From: Oscillospiraceae bacterium | GTDB taxonomy: Bacteria; Bacillota; Clostridia; Oscillospirales; QAMX01 | Direction of reading: 5' to 3' | Assembly: GCA_015067825.1 (NCBI GenBank) | Contig: SVLQ01000014.1 | Location: 28,882-92,881, forward strand | DNA: 64,000 bases | Shown: one piece after another, positions 9,510-18,426 of the stretch | Layout: each line of letters begins with the position of its first letter | How positions within the stretch are numbered: position 1 is the stretch's first letter | Translations under genes and position numbers: made by a program | Notes under the pieces: model-generated | What the model saw: only the letters and a program-made list of their open reading frames with translations | The model's database searches: none | Told to the model about the DNA's origin: nothing

Positions 9510-10100
9510 ATGACCCACATCGATCGCTTTCAGGCGATTTTCAAAAAAGAGGTCAAGCGCGAAGGTGCCGACAAGCTCCTCGCCTACCTCTGCTCGCGCG
9601 CCTGCGACTTCACGACCGCCCCGGCCAGTACGCGCTTTCACGGCTCGTACCCCGGCGGACTTTTGGAGCACAGTCTGAACGTCTACGACTGTCTGGTCGA
9701 CTATCTCGCGCGGCCGCGCGTTAAGGAGCGCTACGGCCTGAACGTGAGCGGTGAGACCGTGGCGATCGTTGCGCTGCTGCACGATCTCTGCAAGATCAAC
9801 TGCTACAAAGAGGGCAAGCGCAAGGTGCGCGATTCCTCGGGCGATTGGCAGACGGTCACGAGCTACGAGTTCGAGGATATGCTCCCCTACGGCCACGGCG
9901 AAAAATCGGTGCTCTTGATCTCCGACTACATGAAGCTCACGCGCGAAGAGGCGTTTGCCATCCGCTACCACATGGGCTTTACCGGCACGGAAGACAACCG
10001 CACGATCGGCCAAGTGTTCGAGCTCTATCCGCTGACGCTCGCGCTCTTCACCGCCGACATGGAAGCGACCTTCTGTATGGAAAAAACACCGAAAAAATAG
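9510..10100 (+). CDS. HD-domain hydrolase
   Basis: A 196-aa HD-superfamily phosphohydrolase. The metal-binding series is visible: the first His in GGLLEHSLNVYD, the HD pair in LLHDLCKINCYKE, and later His residues in YGHGEKS and RYHMGF. Enzymes of this type hydrolyse phosphate esters of nucleotides or nucleic acids. The substrate is not evident. The gene lies 28 bp after pepF behind AAAGAAGG. Confidence 0.85.
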   Translation: MTHIDRFQAIFKKEVKREGADKLLAYLCSRACDFTTAPASTRFHGSYPGGLLEHSLNVYDCLVDYLARPRVKERYGLNVSGETVAIVALLHDLCKINCYKEGKRKVRDSSGDWQTVTSYEFEDMLPYGHGEKSVLLISDYMKLTREEAFAIRYHMGFTGTEDNRTIGQVFELYPLTLALFTADMEATFCMEKTPKK

Positions 10101-10106
10101 AAAAAA

Positions 10107-10142
10107 AATACCGCCCGAAACAGTTTTGTTTCGGGCGGTATT
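10107..10142. terminator. Stem-loop between HD hydrolase and next gene
   Basis: A perfect 15-bp inverted repeat (AATACCGCCCGAAAC, 10107-10121, with its complement at 10128-10142) is preceded by a run of A and has no long T run after it. As drawn it is a stronger terminator for minus-strand transcription. On the plus strand it may only attenuate read-through into the gene at 10160. Confidence 0.6.
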
Positions 10143-10159
10143 GAAAGGAACGCAAACGT

Positions 10160-10636
10160 ATGACGAATGATCCGATTTCTCCGGCTGCGCGCGCCGATGC
10201 GGCGTGCGCGCTCTTTTGCGGCGGCGCCAACTGTGCGCAGGCTGTCGCGGCGGCGTTTGCCGATCTCGTCGGCGTGGATACCGAGACGATGCTGCGCATC
10301 TCCTCGTCGTTCGGCGGCGGCATGGGACGGATGCGCGAGGTCTGCGGCGCTTGCTCGGGGATGTTTTTGATCGCCGGTTGGCTCTACGGCTACAGTGATC
10401 TCACCGACGATACCGTTAAGAAAGAGCACTACGCTCTGATCCAGCGGATGGCTGCCGACTTCCGCGCCAAGCACGGCACGATCATCTGCCGCGAGCTGCT
10501 GGCAAGCCTCAAACCCACCGACACGCCCGAACCGACCAAGCGCACCGCCGAATTCTACAAGGTTCGGCCTTGCGTCCGTTTCGTCGAAACCGCCGCGGAG
10601 ATCCTGGCAAATTTGATTGCCGAGCGCCAAAAATAG
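10160..10636 (+). CDS. C_GCAxxG_C_C family redox protein
   Basis: A 158-aa protein with the conserved cysteine pattern of the C_GCAxxG_C_C family: GGANCAQAV near the N-terminus, GGGMGRMREVCGACSG in the middle and a late Cys near RPCVRFV. Members are thought to carry a metal or redox centre and occur in anaerobes. There is no signal peptide or membrane segment. The biochemical role is not established. The gene ends in a strong terminator. Confidence 0.85.
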   Translation: MTNDPISPAARADAACALFCGGANCAQAVAAAFADLVGVDTETMLRISSSFGGGMGRMREVCGACSGMFLIAGWLYGYSDLTDDTVKKEHYALIQRMAADFRAKHGTIICRELLASLKPTDTPEPTKRTAEFYKVRPCVRFVETAAEILANLIAERQK

Positions 10637-10642
10637 CCAAAA

Positions 10643-10680
10643 CGGAGATGAAACGCAATGTTTCATCTCCGCTTTTTCTT
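10643..10680. terminator. Bidirectional terminator between convergent genes
   Basis: A 12-bp perfect stem (CGGAGATGAAAC, 10643-10654, and its complement at 10660-10671) is followed by CTTTTTCTT on the plus strand. On the other side A-rich DNA gives a T-rich tail on the minus strand. It separates the plus-strand gene ending at 10636 from the minus-strand GH43 gene ending at 10679. Confidence 0.88.
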
Positions 10681-11566
10681 ATACCGTCATCGTCACGGGC
10701 TGCAGCTTGCCGTCGGCAATATCCTGACGGTCGATGCAGAGTTGGCGATGGTGAGCGTTTGTGTCGCCGATGATGCGGCGGTGGTAGGCGACGTAGTGCA
10801 CGCCGCGGAAGGTGAACGCACTGTTGTGGCCGGGGCCGTCGGCGATTTCGGAGGCCGAAAGCACCTCGCCGTAGCAGACAAACGGCGCACACGGATCGTC
10901 GGCGACCGCCGCCTTCACGCGGTAGCTGCCGTTGGTCCAGTTGCCCGAGGAATACATCAGGTGGTACTTGCCGTCGATCTTCTCCACGTAGGGCGCCTCT
11001 TTGTATTCCTCCGGCGTCAATTCGCGGGCAATGCCGCCGAACGCGGGCTCGGCCATCGGCAAAAAGCCGTCCATCGTTTCGTTCATGCGGCAGACCATCA
11101 TGTGGCCCCAACCGCCGTAGTAGAGATAGATCGTGCCGTCGTCATCCTTGAAAAAATGGGCGTCGATCGGTTGAGCGCGGTTGAAGATCGCATTCAGAAG
11201 CGGACGGCCGTCGGCAAAGACGTTGGCAAACGGGCCGTAGGGCGTGTCGGCCACACCGAGGTACAGGCCGCCGACCTCTTCCTCGCTGTGGATATCGTTG
11301 GCGGCAAAGATGAGGTAGTATTTGCCGTCTTTGTCGATCACGCTGGGCGCCCAGATCGCAAAATGCGCACCGACGTAGGTCGGCATATCGAGGATATCGG
11401 GATGGATCGCAAAGTTGGTCAGATCGTCCGTCGTCACCAAAACGAGGTTGTCCTGCTCCTCAAACGGGCGCGATTTCGTCACGTACATAAAAACGGTATC
11501 GCCGTACACGCGCGATTCCGGATCGGCATACCAGCCGTCGACCACGGGATTCGTCCAGGTCTTCAT
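10679..11566 (-). CDS. Glycoside hydrolase family 43 protein
   Basis: A 295-aa five-bladed beta-propeller glycosidase. The family's catalytic residues can be placed: base Asp15 in GWYADPE, pKa modulator Asp135 in AQPIDAHFF and acid Glu190 in YKEAPYVE. Members remove arabinose or xylose units from plant polysaccharide side chains. There is no signal peptide, so it should act on imported oligosaccharides. It lies 18 bp downstream of pepE and shares that promoter. With uxaE it suggests some capacity for plant cell-wall sugars. Confidence 0.9.
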   Translation of the reverse strand: MKTWTNPVVDGWYADPESRVYGDTVFMYVTKSRPFEEQDNLVLVTTDDLTNFAIHPDILDMPTYVGAHFAIWAPSVIDKDGKYYLIFAANDIHSEEEVGGLYLGVADTPYGPFANVFADGRPLLNAIFNRAQPIDAHFFKDDDGTIYLYYGGWGHMMVCRMNETMDGFLPMAEPAFGGIARELTPEEYKEAPYVEKIDGKYHLMYSSGNWTNGSYRVKAAVADDPCAPFVCYGEVLSASEIADGPGHNSAFTFRGVHYVAYHRRIIGDTNAHHRQLCIDRQDIADGKLQPVTMTV

Positions 11567-11584
11567 CGATTCGTCCTCCGCGTT

Positions 11585-12289
11585 TTACAGCTTGCTGGCG
11601 TCCACTTCGCTCAGGGCAAAGTCGTTATCTTTGTCCATGAACCAAACCTTACCGCGGCCTCCGTTGCCGTGGACCGCTTCGTACTTGCCGTCGCAGTAGA
11701 CGAGCGCCGCACCGTTTTCGCAGCCGATGCACGAATACGGGCGAGAATCGCGCTCGCGAAGCGCCGGAATCACGCTCTGCCAGTACTCGCTTTCAAAATG
11801 CGGACAGTTGCAGTAGGGCAGCAGACCGACACAGTCGACAAACAAAAACTGTTCGTCGCCGCGGCAGTCATCGTAGCCTTCGTCGAACCAGCACATTGCA
11901 CCCGAGCTGACACCGGCCAGAACGATCCCCTGCGCAAAAGCTTCGCGCAGCGCCTCAGTCGCACCGGTCGCGTTCCATGTATTCATCAAAAATTCCAGAT
12001 TGCCGCCGCCGACAAAAACGATATCCGCACCCAGCAGCTTCGCACGCACTTCTTCGCGCGTCAGTTGGGTATTCGAAAGCGTGATCGTTTCAAACGAGGA
12101 GCAGCCCAGTCCCTTAAAGATCGTTTCCAGTTCTTCTTCGCCGTCGAGATGGTCAAAGCTCGCCGTCGGCAGCGAGATCACCTTCGGCGCGGCCTTTTCG
12201 GTCATCGCCACGATGCGTTCAAACACCGGCATCATTTCGCCGTCATCAAATCCACCGCCGCCCATAGCGACGATTCTGCCTTTTTTCAT
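11585..12289 (-). CDS. Peptidase E-like (S51) serine peptidase
   Basis: A 234-aa protein of the class I glutamine amidotransferase-like fold. The nucleophile elbow LAGVSSGAMCW places the active Ser at residue 128, and FVGGGNLEFLMNTW is the typical preceding signature. Family members cleave Asp-X dipeptides, and some Firmicute relatives have other peptidase roles. It is cytoplasmic and is transcribed from a clear promoter about 35-60 bp upstream. Confidence 0.85.
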   Translation of the reverse strand: MKKGRIVAMGGGGFDDGEMMPVFERIVAMTEKAAPKVISLPTASFDHLDGEEELETIFKGLGCSSFETITLSNTQLTREEVRAKLLGADIVFVGGGNLEFLMNTWNATGATEALREAFAQGIVLAGVSSGAMCWFDEGYDDCRGDEQFLFVDCVGLLPYCNCPHFESEYWQSVIPALRERDSRPYSCIGCENGAALVYCDGKYEAVHGNGGRGKVWFMDKDNDFALSEVDASKL

Positions 12290-12322
12290 CGGAATTCCTC
12301 TTCTTTCTCGTTAGTATACCTA

Positions 12323-12351
12323 ATCTTACCATATGCCACTTCGTTTGTCAA
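12323..12351 (-). promoter_or_regulatory. Promoter for peptidase E and GH43 genes
   Basis: Reading the minus strand, TTGACA (12346-12351) and TAAGAT (12323-12328) are separated by 17 bp, upstream of the gene at 12289. Confidence 0.75.
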
Positions 12352-12386
12352 GAAACGGCCCTTCGCTCTATGGGATGTGTATCACC

Positions 12387-13952
12387 TTACGGCTCCTCGC
12401 TCAGCCAATCCGGAATTTCCTTACCGGCATACTTCTCCAGAATCGATTGTTTCCATTCATTTTCCAGAGCCTCCCAGGTTTTGCCGGTCACGTCAATGAC
12501 CGTGTCCGGAAACAGCATCAGATTCGTTATCGCAGCTTCTCCAAAGTTTTTGATCAAATAGTGGGTAAAAGAGCTGATAAATGCGCCGTCTCTATGATAA
12601 TCCAGACGAAAATCATCATTGAGCGCATAGACCAAAACATCAAATACTTCGAAATAGTTCTCCATTCCCGCCTTGTAGGTGTGCCCGGTCAAGTAGTAAA
12701 AGAGTTCGGCCCATTTCGGGTTCTGCGTAAACGTTTTTTCCGTAGCATAGAGAGCTGGCTGAGAGTATGACCGACCGATTTCGCAAAAGGCCTGCGATTG
12801 CCATGACATCTCCGAATCCGGATTGATTAAGTTCTCAATATGTTGGTAATATGCATGCAGATACAGACTGATCGTTGTGACGTACGCCTCTTGTCGGAGG
12901 ACGTAACACGTATTGACATGGCGCTTTGCAAATTTTGTCACAGCGCTTTCTTCGGAAAGCCAGTTGATGCTGATGTTGCCGGCCCTGTCCTCCAAGTCAA
13001 AACGCTCCACCGCGTCAGCGATTTCTTCGTCCAAAAGCTCGGCAGCTTTGTAGATGGTGATATAATCGCCAAAATAGTCTTCGAATATATCACCGTGATA
13101 ATCCTTGTAACCGTGGTCTACAATATGTGTGGCATAGGTCGTCTGAATACAGAGGGGCTGATAAGGCCCCCGGTATGCGTAGCCGCAAGCCTGCGGCGAA
13201 AACGAAGCGCCGATCTTCCCGGCATACCCGCGGAGCAATCCCCGAAACGCATCCAACTGTGTTTCGATCGGCTGCTTGCATGCATCCCACAAGTTGATTT
13301 GTTCAAACAAATCAAGACTCAGTAATTTGGAATACCGGATGGTTTCATCCGTTGCATAGCGTGCTGTAAATGCAGGGTACAAAAGGTTGAGCGCTTCGGG
13401 ATTCTCGTGAAAAAACGCATCCATCGCAGACGGTTCTGCCGTCTGTAAAGCGTCCGTTTCCCACCCAAGTTGCGCGGCAATGGCGTTGGCCTTGGCATAG
13501 ACGTATCCATAATCGGTATAGTCTCCCCAAAGCGCTTGCAAAGTCACAAGCACCTGCCGCCAAGTCGAAGCGGACGAAAGGGCGATATATGCGTTGTCTT
13601 TCGCGCTTTCGCTAAAGTTGTCGTCGAAATTTACGGCGACGTAGTTCAGTTCCCGCAGTGCTACCCCGTTATTGCGAAGAAATTGCAGGAGCGTGCGCTG
13701 CGCGTTGATAAAGGAATCCGCCTGTGCCGCTTCCGTTGTCATACAGACAAAGTAACCATCCGCCGTGGATACGCTCAAAACTTCCGTTTTCTCATTTTCA
13801 TTCGTAAAAGAAGGAAAGAAGCAAGCCTTTTCCCGCTGCTTGTATGCATATTGCTCCTGAACCGGCTCTATCGGAGTTGTGCAACCGACCAGAACAAGCA
13901 AAATCAAAAGAACTGTGAAGGTAAAACGCAGTACGGCCGATCGATTTCGCAT
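12387..13952 (-). CDS. Large lipoprotein, possibly an inactive gluzincin-type peptidase
   Basis: A 521-aa protein with a lipoprotein signal (hydrophobic LILLVLVGC, Cys near residue 24), so it should be tethered to the outer face of the membrane. Residues of about 365-410 contain LYLHAYYQHI followed about 20 residues later by AFCEIGRSYS. The arrangement resembles HExxH...E zinc peptidases of the peptidase-MA/gluzincin group, but the catalytic Glu of HExxH is absent. The C-terminal SFTHYLIKNFGEAAI segment also resembles the end of such enzymes. I cannot name the family with certainty. It is preceded by GAAGGAGG and looks monocistronic. Confidence 0.7.
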   Translation of the reverse strand: MRNRSAVLRFTFTVLLILLVLVGCTTPIEPVQEQYAYKQREKACFFPSFTNENEKTEVLSVSTADGYFVCMTTEAAQADSFINAQRTLLQFLRNNGVALRELNYVAVNFDDNFSESAKDNAYIALSSASTWRQVLVTLQALWGDYTDYGYVYAKANAIAAQLGWETDALQTAEPSAMDAFFHENPEALNLLYPAFTARYATDETIRYSKLLSLDLFEQINLWDACKQPIETQLDAFRGLLRGYAGKIGASFSPQACGYAYRGPYQPLCIQTTYATHIVDHGYKDYHGDIFEDYFGDYITIYKAAELLDEEIADAVERFDLEDRAGNISINWLSEESAVTKFAKRHVNTCYVLRQEAYVTTISLYLHAYYQHIENLINPDSEMSWQSQAFCEIGRSYSQPALYATEKTFTQNPKWAELFYYLTGHTYKAGMENYFEVFDVLVYALNDDFRLDYHRDGAFISSFTHYLIKNFGEAAITNLMLFPDTVIDVTGKTWEALENEWKQSILEKYAGKEIPDWLSEEP

Positions 13953-14047
13953 GATTTTTCCTCCTTCAAACGTCGGTATCGTTACAGAACGGTATGAAAA
14001 AGCAGAACGGAAGCCTATTTATCCTTCCGCGTTTTATCGGGAAAGAG

Positions 14048-14079
14048 ACAGCCGATGCACGTCAGGGCGCATCGGCTGT
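14048..14079. terminator. Stem-loop after minus-strand aro operon
   Basis: An 11-bp perfect stem (ACAGCCGATGC, 14048-14058, and its complement at 14069-14079) lies just past the stop of the P-loop gene at 14086. On the minus strand the tail is only CTCTTTCCC. On the plus strand it is followed by GATTTTTTA. It probably marks the 3' end of the aro operon. Confidence 0.6.
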
Positions 14080-14085
14080 GATTTT

Positions 14086-14520
14086 TTACAGCAGCGCCAG
14101 AATCTGTGCGCACGCTTCTTCGATCGTCGTTTCGCCCGACACAACGTGGACGTCGTGCGGTTCCGCATCAAAAACACCGTGCTGGCGCTCAAGCATCGCC
14201 GCAACCGGCGGCGGCAGCACGCCGCGCATCCGCTGGGCAAAACGAGTTTTGATCAATTCGAGCTCCGCCGTTACCAAAACGCGCACCGCGCCATCCGGAA
14301 CCAGCGCCAAAAGCTTCGGCTCCGTACAGAGATAGATCACGTTTCCGTCCGATAGCGCTTCCGCGAGCTTGGCACGGAAAGCGGCTTCGGCTGCCGCTTC
14401 GTTTTTGGCAAGGCGCAGATAATCTCTGCCGGCGTAGCATTCCGCCGAAATCTGCTCCGACAGCGCTTTGGCAAGCGTTGACTTGCCGGTACAGCTTTCG
14501 CCGAAGATTGCAACAACCAT
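14086..14520 (-). CDS. Small P-loop ATPase/kinase
   Basis: A 144-aa protein with a Walker A motif at the N-terminus (FGESCTGKST, residues about 6-15) in an AAA/shikimate-kinase-like P-loop fold. It is the last gene of the aro operon, 3 bp after aroQ. It resembles adenylate or shikimate kinases in size but lacks the DLD and GGG motifs of AroK, and a true AroK domain is present upstream. The substrate is unknown. Its position suggests a link to aromatic biosynthesis, or only co-transcription. Confidence 0.75.
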   Translation of the reverse strand: MVVAIFGESCTGKSTLAKALSEQISAECYAGRDYLRLAKNEAAAEAAFRAKLAEALSDGNVIYLCTEPKLLALVPDGAVRVLVTAELELIKTRFAQRMRGVLPPPVAAMLERQHGVFDAEPHDVHVVSGETTIEEACAQILALL

Positions 14521-14523
14521 CTC

Positions 14524-14958
14524 CTACGCCTCTTCCAGACCGGCGAGGAAACGGATCGCCTTGCGGTAACCCTCGAAGCCGAGGCCGCAGTAGGTCTTGA
14601 CGCAGGCCATGCCCGCGTAGGAGACGTGGCGGAAGGCCTCGCGCTCGTAGACGTTCGACAGATGCACCTCGACCGCCGGCAGCGCGACCGCCTTGAGCGC
14701 ATCCAGGATCGCCACGCTCGTATGGGTATAGGCCGCCGGGTTGATGACGATGCCATCGTAAACGCCGAGGGCCGCCTGGATCGTATCGACGAGCACGCCT
14801 TCGTGGTTCGACTGCACGATCTCGGCCGCAACTCCGGCTTCTGCAGCGGCTTCACGGACAAACGCACAGAGCGCGGCGTAGTCGGCTTTGCCGTAGACGG
14901 CCGGTTCACGGATGCCGAGCATATTCAGGTTCGGGCCGTTAATAACAAGCAGTTTCAT
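14524..14958 (-). CDS. aroQ: 3-dehydroquinate dehydratase, type II
   Basis: A 144-aa dodecameric-type dehydratase that turns 3-dehydroquinate into 3-dehydroshikimate. Signature segments are INGPNLNMLG at residues 5-14, the catalytic Tyr in EPAVYGKAD, QSNHEGVLVD and the His in VEVHLSNVY. The ATG at 14958 lies behind TTGGAGG. It overlaps the end of the aroE/aroK gene by 20 bp, which implies translational coupling. A longer upstream frame exists but has no RBS and would extend deeper into the preceding gene. Confidence 0.96.
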   Translation of the reverse strand: MKLLVINGPNLNMLGIREPAVYGKADYAALCAFVREAAAEAGVAAEIVQSNHEGVLVDTIQAALGVYDGIVINPAAYTHTSVAILDALKAVALPAVEVHLSNVYEREAFRHVSYAGMACVKTYCGLGFEGYRKAIRFLAGLEEA

Positions 14959-16177
14959 AAAAATCCTCCAAAATCGCCGCAGCAGCATCGGCCGCGGTTC
15001 CGTTGTTGGCAACCGTCACGTCACTCGCGAGCGCATAAAGCGGTGCGCGCACGCGCTCCATTTCTCGGAGCGCTTCCGGGCTTTTGGACAGCGGCCGACC
15101 CGCGGTCGACAGCGTTTCCAACGCGCGCTGCAGGCAGTAAACGCGCCCGTTTTGGCGCAGAGATGCGCGATTTTTTTCCGTCAAAATGATCCCGCCGCCG
15201 CCGGCGATCACAAGACCCTTCTGTTTGCCGAAGTCGGCGGCCGCCTCCGCTTCCATTTGGCGGAACGCGGCTTCGCCCTGCGAGGCAAAGATCTCCGGCA
15301 CGCTCATACCCGCACGCGCGGCGACGACTGCGTCGAGATCGACGAGCTCGCGTCCCAAACGCGCAGCCACCAGCTTGCCCACGGTCGTTTTGCCGCTGCC
15401 GGGCATCCCGACCAAAACGACGTTTTCGACCGACTGCAGAAGCTCGCGGTAGACCCGATCCAAAACGCTCGGCGCGAGCGTTTTGCCGATGAAGCGCTCG
15501 TAGGCGTAGGCGGCCTGCGCCGTGAGCATATAAAGTCCGCCCGTGTGGGGAATGCCGCGCTCACACGCATCCGAGATGATCGCAGTACGCAGAGGATTGT
15601 AGATGACGTCGATGACGCCGCAGCAATTGGGGAAGGCATCGAGAGGGACGACGGCCTCGCCGTTTTTGGGGTACATACCGATGGGCGTCGTGTTGATGAC
15701 GATGTCGCTGTCGGCCACCGGCGAAAGATCACCGTAGTTGACCGCGCCGCTGCGCGAAACGACCACGACTTCGCGCGCACCCTCGTCGGCGGCGACCGTA
15801 CGCGCCGTCAGCGAAGTGCCGCCGCTGCCTAAAATCGCCACTTTGCGCCCGGCAAACGAGATGCCCGCGCGCGCCGCCATCGCCGAAAATCCGGCGTAGT
15901 CGGTGTTGTCGCCAAAGAGCGAACCGTCGGCGCGCTTGACGATCGTGTTGACGCTGCCGATCTTTTGGGCCGTCGCAGAGATCTCGTCGCAGTACGGCAT
16001 CACCGTTTTCTTATACGGGATCGTCACGTTGATGCCGCGGAAGCTTTTTTCCGTCAGAAAGGGCCCGACCGCTTCCGGCGGCATGCTCTTGAGTTCGTAG
16101 TCGTAGGCACCGAAGGCGCGATGGATCTCGGCGGAATAGCTGTGGCCCAGCCGCTCGCCGATCAGACCGAATTCCAT
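14939..16177 (-). CDS. aroEK: Shikimate dehydrogenase-shikimate kinase fusion
   Basis: A 412-aa two-domain enzyme. Residues 1-250 are AroE: the shikimate-binding LGHSYSAEIH, the catalytic Lys in NVTIPYKK, GDNTDYAG, and a Rossmann motif LGSGGTSLTA for NADPH. Residues 252-412 are AroK: a P-loop GMPGSGKTT, DLDAVVAARAG, FRQMEAEA, the GGGGIIL motif and a lid Arg in STAGRPLS. It should reduce 3-dehydroshikimate and phosphorylate the resulting shikimate, two consecutive pathway steps in one chain. No stop or frameshift separates the domains. It lies 3 bp after pheA and overlaps aroQ. Confidence 0.95.
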   Translation of the reverse strand: MEFGLIGERLGHSYSAEIHRAFGAYDYELKSMPPEAVGPFLTEKSFRGINVTIPYKKTVMPYCDEISATAQKIGSVNTIVKRADGSLFGDNTDYAGFSAMAARAGISFAGRKVAILGSGGTSLTARTVAADEGAREVVVVSRSGAVNYGDLSPVADSDIVINTTPIGMYPKNGEAVVPLDAFPNCCGVIDVIYNPLRTAIISDACERGIPHTGGLYMLTAQAAYAYERFIGKTLAPSVLDRVYRELLQSVENVVLVGMPGSGKTTVGKLVAARLGRELVDLDAVVAARAGMSVPEIFASQGEAAFRQMEAEAAADFGKQKGLVIAGGGGIILTEKNRASLRQNGRVYCLQRALETLSTAGRPLSKSPEALREMERVRAPLYALASDVTVANNGTAADAAAAILEDFYETACY

Positions 16178-16180
16178 GTC

Positions 16181-17323
16181 TTAGCCCTCCGAATAGCTGC
16201 CAAGGAACACGAACTGCTCCGGTCCGCCCGCCAGTTCGTCCAAGAGCGAAAGCACCGCCGGCGAATAGACCGAGGCTTCCATATCGAAATAGAAGAGGAA
16301 TTCGAAATCGCGGCCGGGGATCGGACGGCTTTCGAGCTTGGTCAGGTTCAGGCCGAGTGCCGAGAACTTCGAGATCATCGTGTACAGCGCGCCCGGCGTA
16401 TGCGGCACGGAGAGCATCAGGCTGATGCGGTTGGCACCGGGATAGATCGCCATTTCTTTGGCGATGCAGATAAAGCGCGTGTAGTTGCTGTCGCTGTTCT
16501 GGATGCCGTCCTCAGCGACCTGCAGACCGTAGAGCGCAGCGCAATCGCGCGAGGAGATCGACGCGCAATCCTTGCGGCCGCTTTCCGCGACTTTCTGCGC
16601 GGCCATTGCGGTATTTTCACAGATCGTGACCTTGATCTGCGGGTATTTTTTCAAAAATTCGGAGCACTGGCCGACCGCCTGCTCGTGCGAGAAGATCTCG
16701 CGGATGTCGGTCATGCGCACGCCCGGCGCAGTCAGAAGCGCGTGGTCGATCTTGAGCTTGACGCTGCGGACGATGTAGAAGCGGAAGTGGCGCATGAGAT
16801 CGTAGACCTCGTTGACCGTGCCGTGGATGCTGTTTTCGATCGGCAGCATGCCGTACTGGCAGAGACCGCGTTCGACCGCGCTGAAAACACCTTCAAAATT
16901 CTTGAAGTAGATGATGTTGGCCGAGGGGAAGAGCTTGTCGCAGGCGTGCTGCGAGTACGCGCCTTCCACGCCCTGACAGGCGACGATGCCGCGTTTTGGG
17001 AAGAGCTGGGGCGTGTTTTCCAGCGCAGATTGGATCTTCGACGACAAAACACCGCCGTTTGGATTAAGCTTGCGGGTCTGATAGGAGCGGCTGAGATCAA
17101 AGAGCGTCGTATAGAGAATGCGCGTATAGTCCTCGAGCTCTTCGCCGGATTTTTCGCAGACGCGCTCTAAGATCGAGCGTTCGCGCTTCGCGCTGAGCAC
17201 GGGCAGATTGTGTTCCTTCTTGTAATCGGCGATCTTGCCGACGGTCTCCATGCGTTCGAGAAACAGGCGCAGGATCTCATCGTCGACACCGTTGAGTTTT
17301 TCGCGTAAGGCTTCCAGATCCAT
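16181..17323 (-). CDS. pheA: Bifunctional chorismate mutase/prephenate dehydratase
   Basis: A 380-aa protein with an N-terminal chorismate mutase domain (residues 1-90; LNGVDDEILRLFLERM and KRERSILE), a prephenate dehydratase domain (about 105-290; VEGAYSQHACDKLF, LPIENSIHG and the catalytic SNYTRF) and a C-terminal ACT domain (about 300-375, with the ESRPIPGRDFEF motif for Phe feedback). It makes phenylpyruvate from chorismate. The ATG at 17323 follows GGGAGGAAAAAACC. The gene lies in the middle of the aro operon, just after aroC. Confidence 0.96.
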   Translation of the reverse strand: MDLEALREKLNGVDDEILRLFLERMETVGKIADYKKEHNLPVLSAKRERSILERVCEKSGEELEDYTRILYTTLFDLSRSYQTRKLNPNGGVLSSKIQSALENTPQLFPKRGIVACQGVEGAYSQHACDKLFPSANIIYFKNFEGVFSAVERGLCQYGMLPIENSIHGTVNEVYDLMRHFRFYIVRSVKLKIDHALLTAPGVRMTDIREIFSHEQAVGQCSEFLKKYPQIKVTICENTAMAAQKVAESGRKDCASISSRDCAALYGLQVAEDGIQNSDSNYTRFICIAKEMAIYPGANRISLMLSVPHTPGALYTMISKFSALGLNLTKLESRPIPGRDFEFLFYFDMEASVYSPAVLSLLDELAGGPEQFVFLGSYSEG

Positions 17324-17346
17324 GGTTTTTTCCTCCCAAATATCGG

Positions 17347-18426
17347 TTATTTCTTTTCCAAAAGCAGATCCATCGCGATAATCGCGGCGATCGCCTCGAC
17401 ACACGGCACGGCGCGCGGCACAATGCACGGGTCGTGGCGGCCTTCGATCGTGATCGTCGTTTCTTCCATCTTCGCCAGGTCGACCGTCTGCTGCGGCTGT
17501 GCGATCGACGGTGTAGGCTTAAAGGCCACGCGGAACACCACGGGCATCCCGCTGGTCATACCGCCGAGCACCCCGCCGTGGCGGTTGGTTTTCGTACGGA
17601 CGCGGCCGTTTTCGATGCAATAGGGGTCGTTGTGCTGCGAGCCACGCATCGCGGCGGCGGCAAAACCGTCGCCGAACTCGATCCCGCGCACCGCGCCGAG
17701 ACCAAAGATCGCGCTCGACAGGCGATTCTCGACGCCGCCGTAGAGCGGTTCGCCCAAACCGACCGGCAATCCGACGATCGCGCATTCGACCACGCCGCCG
17801 ACCGAATCCTTTTCGGCGGCCGCTGCGGCAATCTCTGCCTGCATGGCCTCACCCGCAGCCTCGTCCAAAACCGGGAACGCACGGCCGCCGGCAAGCGCAA
17901 GCTCTTCGGCCGTGACAGAGACGGGATCGTAGCGCGCATCGGCAATCTGGCCGACGGAGGCGATATGGGCGCCGACGAAGATACCGTGCCGCGCCAGCAT
18001 CTGCTTGCAGATCGCGCCGGCCGCACAGAGCGGTGCGGTCAGACGGCCGGAAAAATGGCCGCCGCCGCGGGCATCGGCAAACCCGCCGTATTTGACCCAC
18101 GCAGGATAATCGGCGTGGGAGGGACGCGGTTTGTTTTCGAGTGCGCTGTAATCCTTCGAGCGCACGTTGGTGTTTTCGATAACGGCGCAGATCGGCGAAC
18201 CGGTGGTCACACCGTCGCGCACGCCGGAGAGAAAGTGCGGCAGGTCGGCTTCTTTGCGGGCGGTCGAGAACCGTTTGCCGCCCATGCGCCGTTCCATAAA
18301 GGCATAGATCTCGGCTGCGTCGACCGCTTCGCCTGCGGGCACACCGTCCATCGTCATGCCGATGGCTGTCCCGTGCGATTCGCCGAAGATCGTGATTTTC
18401 AGGTTATTTCCCAGTTCCGATGACAT
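17347..18426 (-). CDS. aroC: Chorismate synthase
   Basis: A 359-aa FMN-dependent enzyme that converts EPSP to chorismate. It shows the family signatures GESHGTAIGMTMDGVPAG (residues 14-31), RRMGGKRFSTARKE, ARGGGHFSGR and AAAMRGSQHND. The ATG at 18426 has GGAGGG upstream and lies inside the end of aroA (23-bp overlap), so the two are coupled. Confidence 0.97.
   Translation of the reverse strand: MSSELGNNLKITIFGESHGTAIGMTMDGVPAGEAVDAAEIYAFMERRMGGKRFSTARKEADLPHFLSGVRDGVTTGSPICAVIENTNVRSKDYSALENKPRPSHADYPAWVKYGGFADARGGGHFSGRLTAPLCAAGAICKQMLARHGIFVGAHIASVGQIADARYDPVSVTAEELALAGGRAFPVLDEAAGEAMQAEIAAAAAEKDSVGGVVECAIVGLPVGLGEPLYGGVENRLSSAIFGLGAVRGIEFGDGFAAAAMRGSQHNDPYCIENGRVRTKTNRHGGVLGGMTSGMPVVFRVAFKPTPSIAQPQQTVDLAKMEETTITIEGRHDPCIVPRAVPCVEAIAAIIAMDLLLEKK

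Noticed and set aside
7496..9520. A 674-codon open frame on the minus strand opposite pepF
   Set aside because: It is a by-product of GC-rich codon use. The plus strand encodes a complete M3 peptidase with its active site, and the antisense frame shows no motif or RBS.
10658..12499. A 613-codon plus-strand frame
   Set aside because: It runs opposite the GH43 and peptidase E genes, whose catalytic motifs are intact; its own sequence has no domain.
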